42,648 bases of DNA, taken from NCBI RefSeq assembly GCF_000235885.1, contig NZ_JH379391.1, positions 17,338-59,985 on the forward strand, given 5' to 3'. The position numbers and the translations under genes were made by a program. Position 1 is the first letter of the stretch. Each line of letters begins with the position of its first letter. Positions 39,793 through 42,648 of the stretch are shown here, in pieces. The stretch is from Leyella stercorea DSM 18206. GTDB lineage: Bacteria > Bacteroidota > Bacteroidia > Bacteroidales > Bacteroidaceae. A model generated the notes under the pieces. That model was not told the DNA's origin. It searched no databases and worked only from the letters and a program-made list of their open reading frames with translations.

Positions 39793-41183
39793 GCACAATA
39801 CATTCAGAAGCGGCACGACGCTTCAACGACAACAGAGCAAAGACCACATGGCACGACGCCACCTTCTGGTCGCTAAGACAAAAACGCGACAACATGGCGT
39901 CAGGGTTGTCAGAATGGGAGGAGCTGCGCGAACATGCCAGCCAGATAAAGCAGCACACCGTAACGCACTTGGCTGACTATCTGGAGGAGTTCAGCACGCA
40001 ACTGGAGAGCCGTGGCGTCATTGTGCATTGGGCTAAAGATGCCAACGACTTTAACAACATCGTGCTCGACATACTGCAAAGTCATGGCGTAAAGAAGATG
40101 GTGAAAAGCAAGTCGATGCTTACCGAGGAGTGTGCCATGAACCCATTCCTTGAGAATCACGGCATCGACGTCGTGGAGACCGATCTTGGCGAACGCATCC
40201 TGCAACTGCTACATCAGAAACCGAGCCACATCGTAATGCCTGCCATACACCTAAAGCGAGAAGAAGTGGGACAGATGTTCGAGGAGAAAGGCATCAGCAC
40301 GGAGAAAGGCAATTACGACCCGACATACCTTACGCAATGCGCACGCAAGCATCTGCGCAACCAGTTTATGGAAGCAGGAGCAGGAATGACAGGATGCAAT
40401 TTCGGTGTGGCAAAGACCGGCGATATCGTGGTTTGCACCAACGAGGGCAACGCCGACATGTCGACATCAATGCCCAAGCTACATCTCGTGGCAATGGGAA
40501 TAGAGAAGATTGTGCCCGACTACAAGTCGCTCGCCGTATTCCAGCGACTGCTCTGCCGCTCTGCTACCGGACAGCCCACAACGGCATACACCTCACACTT
40601 CCGTCAGGCAAGACCGGGAGCGGAGATGCACGTCATCCTCGTGGACAACGGACGAAGCGACATCCTTGCCAACGACGAGCATTGGGAAACGCTGAAGTGC
40701 ATTCGCTGCGGAGCCTGCATGAACACCTGCCCCGTATACCGCCGCTCTGGTGGCTACTCATACACCTACTTCATCCCCGGACCTATCGGCATCAACCTTG
40801 GTATGCTGCACGATGCGTCACGCTACAGCGACAACGTCAGTGCTTGCACGCTCTGCCTCTCATGCGACAACGTATGCCCGGCTAAGGTGAACCCCGGTTC
40901 GCAGGTCTATATGTGGAGACAGAAGCTCGACTCGCTGCACAAGGCGAACACGATGAAGAAGTGCATGTCAAAGGGAATGGAAGAGCTCTTCAATCATCCC
41001 CTACTCTATTCTTCAGCCTTGCGTCTGGCTCCTCTTGCCAACCTCATACCTGACAGCCTTACGCACATACGCTCACTCAATCCGTGGGGCGTGGGACACG
41101 CAATGCCGAAATTTGCGAATGAGTCGTTCCAGACAATGTGGAAGAAAGGAAAACTGAACCAAAACGAACAGAAAGAACAATGA
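39789..41183 (+). CDS. lutB: lactate oxidation iron-sulfur protein LutB
   Basis: A 464-residue LUD-domain protein with two C-terminal 4Fe-4S clusters. The frame is open further upstream inside lutA, but the start is set at the ATG at 39789, which overlaps the lutA stop by ATGA. The LUD domain spans about 60-290 (GVKKMVKSKSMLTEE; TGCNFGVAKTGDIVVCTNEGN). The clusters are CIRCGACMNTCP (Cys304, 307, 310, 314) and CTLCLSCDNVCP (Cys353, 356, 359, 363). It carries electrons within the LutABC complex at the membrane. The C-terminus overlaps lutC by ATGA at 41180-41183. Confidence 0.93.
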   Translation: MSTIHSEAARRFNDNRAKTTWHDATFWSLRQKRDNMASGLSEWEELREHASQIKQHTVTHLADYLEEFSTQLESRGVIVHWAKDANDFNNIVLDILQSHGVKKMVKSKSMLTEECAMNPFLENHGIDVVETDLGERILQLLHQKPSHIVMPAIHLKREEVGQMFEEKGISTEKGNYDPTYLTQCARKHLRNQFMEAGAGMTGCNFGVAKTGDIVVCTNEGNADMSTSMPKLHLVAMGIEKIVPDYKSLAVFQRLLCRSATGQPTTAYTSHFRQARPGAEMHVILVDNGRSDILANDEHWETLKCIRCGACMNTCPVYRRSGGYSYTYFIPGPIGINLGMLHDASRYSDNVSACTLCLSCDNVCPAKVNPGSQVYMWRQKLDSLHKANTMKKCMSKGMEELFNHPLLYSSALRLAPLANLIPDSLTHIRSLNPWGVGHAMPKFANESFQTMWKKGKLNQNEQKEQ

Positions 41184-41764
41184 CATACAAAGACGAACTA
41201 TTGGAGAAGTTGCGACGCAACACACACGAACAGTATCCGATGCCCGACACACCGATAGACGGCATATCGTACGACGACACGATAAAGCAGTTTGTGGATA
41301 TGAGCATGTCGGTGGGCAGCAAAGTGGTGATGGCTAAGCCGAACGAAAAGCTCGACGACATCGTAAGAAACGCCTATCCAGAGGCAAAGACCATCGCCTC
41401 TAACATAGCAGAACTCACCATCGCCACCATCAATCCCGACACCGTGGCAGAGGCGCAAGACCTTAACGGCACCGACGTAGGAGTGGTGTACGGACAGATT
41501 GGAGTGGCGGAGAATGGTTGCGTCTGGATTCCGCAGGACATGAAGGAGAAAGCAGTATGCTTCATCAGCGAATATCTGGTCATCGTCCTCCCTAAGAGCG
41601 GCATCGTGAACAACATGCACGAGGCATACGACCGCATCTGCATGCCAGAAACCGGACTCGGCACATTCATCTCTGGACCATCAAAGACTGCCGACATAGA
41701 GCAGGCGCTGGTAATGGGAGCGCAGGCTGCACGCGGCGTGACAGTGGTAATAAGAGAAGGGTAA
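41180..41764 (+). CDS. lutC: lactate utilisation protein LutC (LUD domain)
   Basis: A 194-residue LUD-domain protein, the last gene of lutABC. The start at 41180 is chosen because it overlaps the lutB stop by ATGA, matching the lutA/lutB junction; an in-frame ATG at 41138 would run 42 bases further into lutB. Motifs include VGVVYGQIGVAENGCVWI and the conserved TGLGTFISGPSKTADIEQALVMGAQAARGVTVV near the C-terminus, typical of LutC. No cysteine cluster is expected. A ligand-binding or structural role is assumed. Confidence 0.9.
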   Translation: MTYKDELLEKLRRNTHEQYPMPDTPIDGISYDDTIKQFVDMSMSVGSKVVMAKPNEKLDDIVRNAYPEAKTIASNIAELTIATINPDTVAEAQDLNGTDVGVVYGQIGVAENGCVWIPQDMKEKAVCFISEYLVIVLPKSGIVNNMHEAYDRICMPETGLGTFISGPSKTADIEQALVMGAQAARGVTVVIREG

Positions 41765-41790
41765 TGAAGATGTAAAAAGACGAGCAAGAT

Positions 41791-41832
41791 TTACATTCTG
41801 CAGTATAAAACTTACATTCTGCAGTCTACAGT
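41791..41832. repeat. 21-bp direct repeat, two units
   Basis: TTACATTCTGCAGT occurs at 41791-41804 and 41812-41825, a period of 21 bases. It lies between lutC and ssrA. Confidence 0.6.
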
Positions 41833-41857
41833 ATATAAATAGAACCGCGATAAAAAG

Positions 41858-41877
41858 TTGTCCACACATTGTCCACA
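41858..41877 (+). promoter_or_regulatory. pair of DnaA-box-like 9-mers upstream of ssrA
   Basis: TTGTCCACA occurs at 41858-41866 and 41869-41877, 11 bases apart (one helical turn). Each differs from TTATCCACA at one base. Binding is unproven. Confidence 0.4.
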
Positions 41878-41935
41878 CACATGCAAAATATTACAGTTTT
41901 ATTTTGCAGTTTCGTGCATTTGTACTAACTTTGCA

Positions 41936-41943
41936 AAGTTAAG
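41936..41943 (+). promoter_or_regulatory. -7 element of ssrA
   Basis: TAACTTTG, full consensus, ends 11 bases before the tmRNA 5' end. The -33 region is only TTTC (41910-41913), 22 bases upstream. Confidence 0.6.
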
Positions 41944-41954
41944 TATAACATCTC

Positions 41955-42350
41955 GGGGTTGACTGGATTTGACAGCGGGATGAAATGGTACGTAAGCATG
42001 CGGAGTCTCGATGGCTACCTCCTTAATCAGAGTGATCAAAAATTTAATTGGCGAAAACAACTACGCTCTCGCTGCTTAATCGAAGTATAGTAGATTAGCT
42101 TTATTCCGCCACAAGGTTTGGCGGAACGAGACATCGCTCCAAGGATGTTGTTCCGAATCTGAGGGTCAAGCGGTGCAGGTAAATCGGAAATAGCCAGTGT
42201 GTGCCTCGCCGCACGGGTGAAGTTTTAGAGGATAAGGGCGCGATTGGTGGTCTGGGTCTTGTCGCGTCACGAAAACCGAAGGCCAGAATAAGCATGTAGA
42301 AAGCGTATGGTTTCCCTGTTTGGACGTGGGTTCGAATCCCACCAGCTCCA
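41955..42350 (+). ncRNA. ssrA: transfer-messenger RNA (tmRNA)
   Basis: A 396-base tmRNA, which frees stalled ribosomes by trans-translation and tags the nascent protein for proteolysis. The 5' end GGGGTTGACTGGATTTGACA and 3' end (GTGGGTTCGAATCCCACCAGCTCCA) are the conserved tRNA-like halves: the acceptor stem GGGGUUG pairs with CAGCUCC, and a T arm GTGGG/CCCAC holds the TTCGAAT loop. The tag frame is at 42050-42079. The bases after the discriminator A at 42350 are CAAA, so the CCA is not encoded and must be added. A terminator follows immediately. Boundaries are by alignment of the acceptor stem, certain to a base or two. Confidence 0.95.
42050..42079 (+). other. tmRNA proteolysis tag reading frame
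   Basis: GGC to TAA encodes GENNYALAA then stop. The ALAA end is the usual ClpXP degradation signal, and the tag type matches Bacteroidales tmRNAs. Confidence 0.92.
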
Positions 42351-42351
42351 C

Positions 42352-42396
42352 AAAGAGGTAATTGTTTGATGTATCAAACAGTTACCTCTTTTGTTT
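42352..42396 (+). terminator. ssrA terminator
   Basis: AAAGAGGTAA (42352-42361) and TGTTTGAT (42363-42370) pair with ATCAAACA (42373-42380) and TTACCTCTTT (42382-42391). This gives an 18-pair stem with one internal mismatch, followed by TTGTTTT. Confidence 0.85.
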
Positions 42397-42413
42397 TAAA
42401 TCTCTATTTTTAT

Positions 42414-42545
42414 CATCCGCGTCGGTCGATACGAGCATCCGCGTCGGTCGATGCGGACATCTGCGTCGGTCGATACGGACATCTGCGCCGGTCGATGCGG
42501 ACATCTGCGTCGGTCGGTGCGGATGTCTGCGTCGGTCGGTGCGAA
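42414..42545. repeat. 22-bp tandem repeat, 6 units
   Basis: Units start at 42414, 42436, 42458, 42480, 42502 and 42524. Each contains GCGTCGGTCG or a one-base variant. The six units are contiguous with no spacers. Unit 2 holds TCCGC and GCGGA as internal inverted arms. It starts 17 bases after the ssrA terminator. The period is not a multiple of three, so it is not a coding repeat. Confidence 0.88.
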
Positions 42546-42648
42546 TAACAAAAATGGATGTATCAAGGCAGCGTGGGTATATAAAAAGGTGCAGCAGAGA
42601 CTGCTGAAACTAAGGCTGCGTGGAGGGCGTGTCAAAACTCCCAATATA
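42546..42648. other. end of window after the 22-bp array
   Basis: No supported gene. A small hairpin, CAGCAG-AGA-CTGCTG (42592-42606), is present. One plus-strand frame is open to the window end but has no start codon, so a gene continuing beyond the edge cannot be judged. Confidence 0.3.

Noticed and set aside
42414-42545. CRISPR array.
   Set aside because: The 22-base units are directly contiguous with no spacers, the units vary among themselves, and no cas gene is present. The same holds for the arrays at 14066 and 26664.
42396-42644. Small minus-strand protein covering the terminal 22-bp array.
   Set aside because: Most of its sequence is translation of the non-triplet tandem repeat, with no signal, ribosome site or domain.

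Overview
The window reads as chromosomal DNA from a Bacteroidales bacterium, most likely Prevotellaceae (Prevotella or a close relative). Evidence: several promoters have the Bacteroidetes -33 TTTG / -7 TAnnTTTG form; at least six large secreted proteins end in a type IX secretion (T9SS) C-terminal sorting domain; two Omp28-type proteins are present; and the tmRNA encodes a GENNYALAA tag, a Bacteroidales type. The genus is an inference and cannot be fixed from this sequence alone.

Layout. 1-4.6 kb: a 1513-residue secreted adhesin-like protein, followed by the remnant of a similar gene killed by a stop codon at its signal-peptidase site. 5.1-6.6 kb: a hipBA toxin-antitoxin pair on the minus strand, visibly AT-richer than its surroundings. 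6.7-14.0 kb: a housekeeping block on the plus strand: B12-dependent ribonucleotide reductase, folB, a cell-wall amidase, an MlaD-type lipid transport protein and dnaA. 14.2-16.9 kb: a calcium-type P-type ATPase (minus). 17.0-26.5 kb: four minus-strand genes for T9SS-sorted surface proteins, the first three transcribed (26482 to 19413) closely packed; two are Omp28 paralogues, of which only one keeps the CxxC motif. 26.9-35.2 kb: plus-strand genes for a sialidase, an alpha-L-fucosidase and a beta-N-acetylhexosaminidase, i.e. exo-enzymes for host mucin or N-glycan ends, interleaved with rlmD, an OprP-like porin and a tiny membrane protein. 35.4-38.0 kb: an M6-family T9SS-sorted metalloprotease (minus). 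38.1-38.7 kb: a C_GCAxxG_C_C redox protein followed by what looks like a decayed 4Fe-4S ferredoxin. 39.0-41.8 kb: a translationally coupled lutABC lactate-oxidation operon. 41.9-42.4 kb: tmRNA (ssrA) with its terminator, then a tandem array to the window end.

Working together: the protease, sialidase, fucosidase, hexosaminidase and the adhesin/Omp28 proteins suggest a surface programme for degrading and binding host glycoproteins, though they are not arranged as a classical SusC/SusD polysaccharide locus. No defence island, phage, IS element or CRISPR was found.

The least expected structure lies between genes. Three intergenic tandem arrays of unrelated sequence share a 22-bp period. There are also many perfect or near-perfect palindromes, some sharing sequence with each other, of which several cannot be ordinary terminators. 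All function and domain calls are from reading the sequence; no database search was run.
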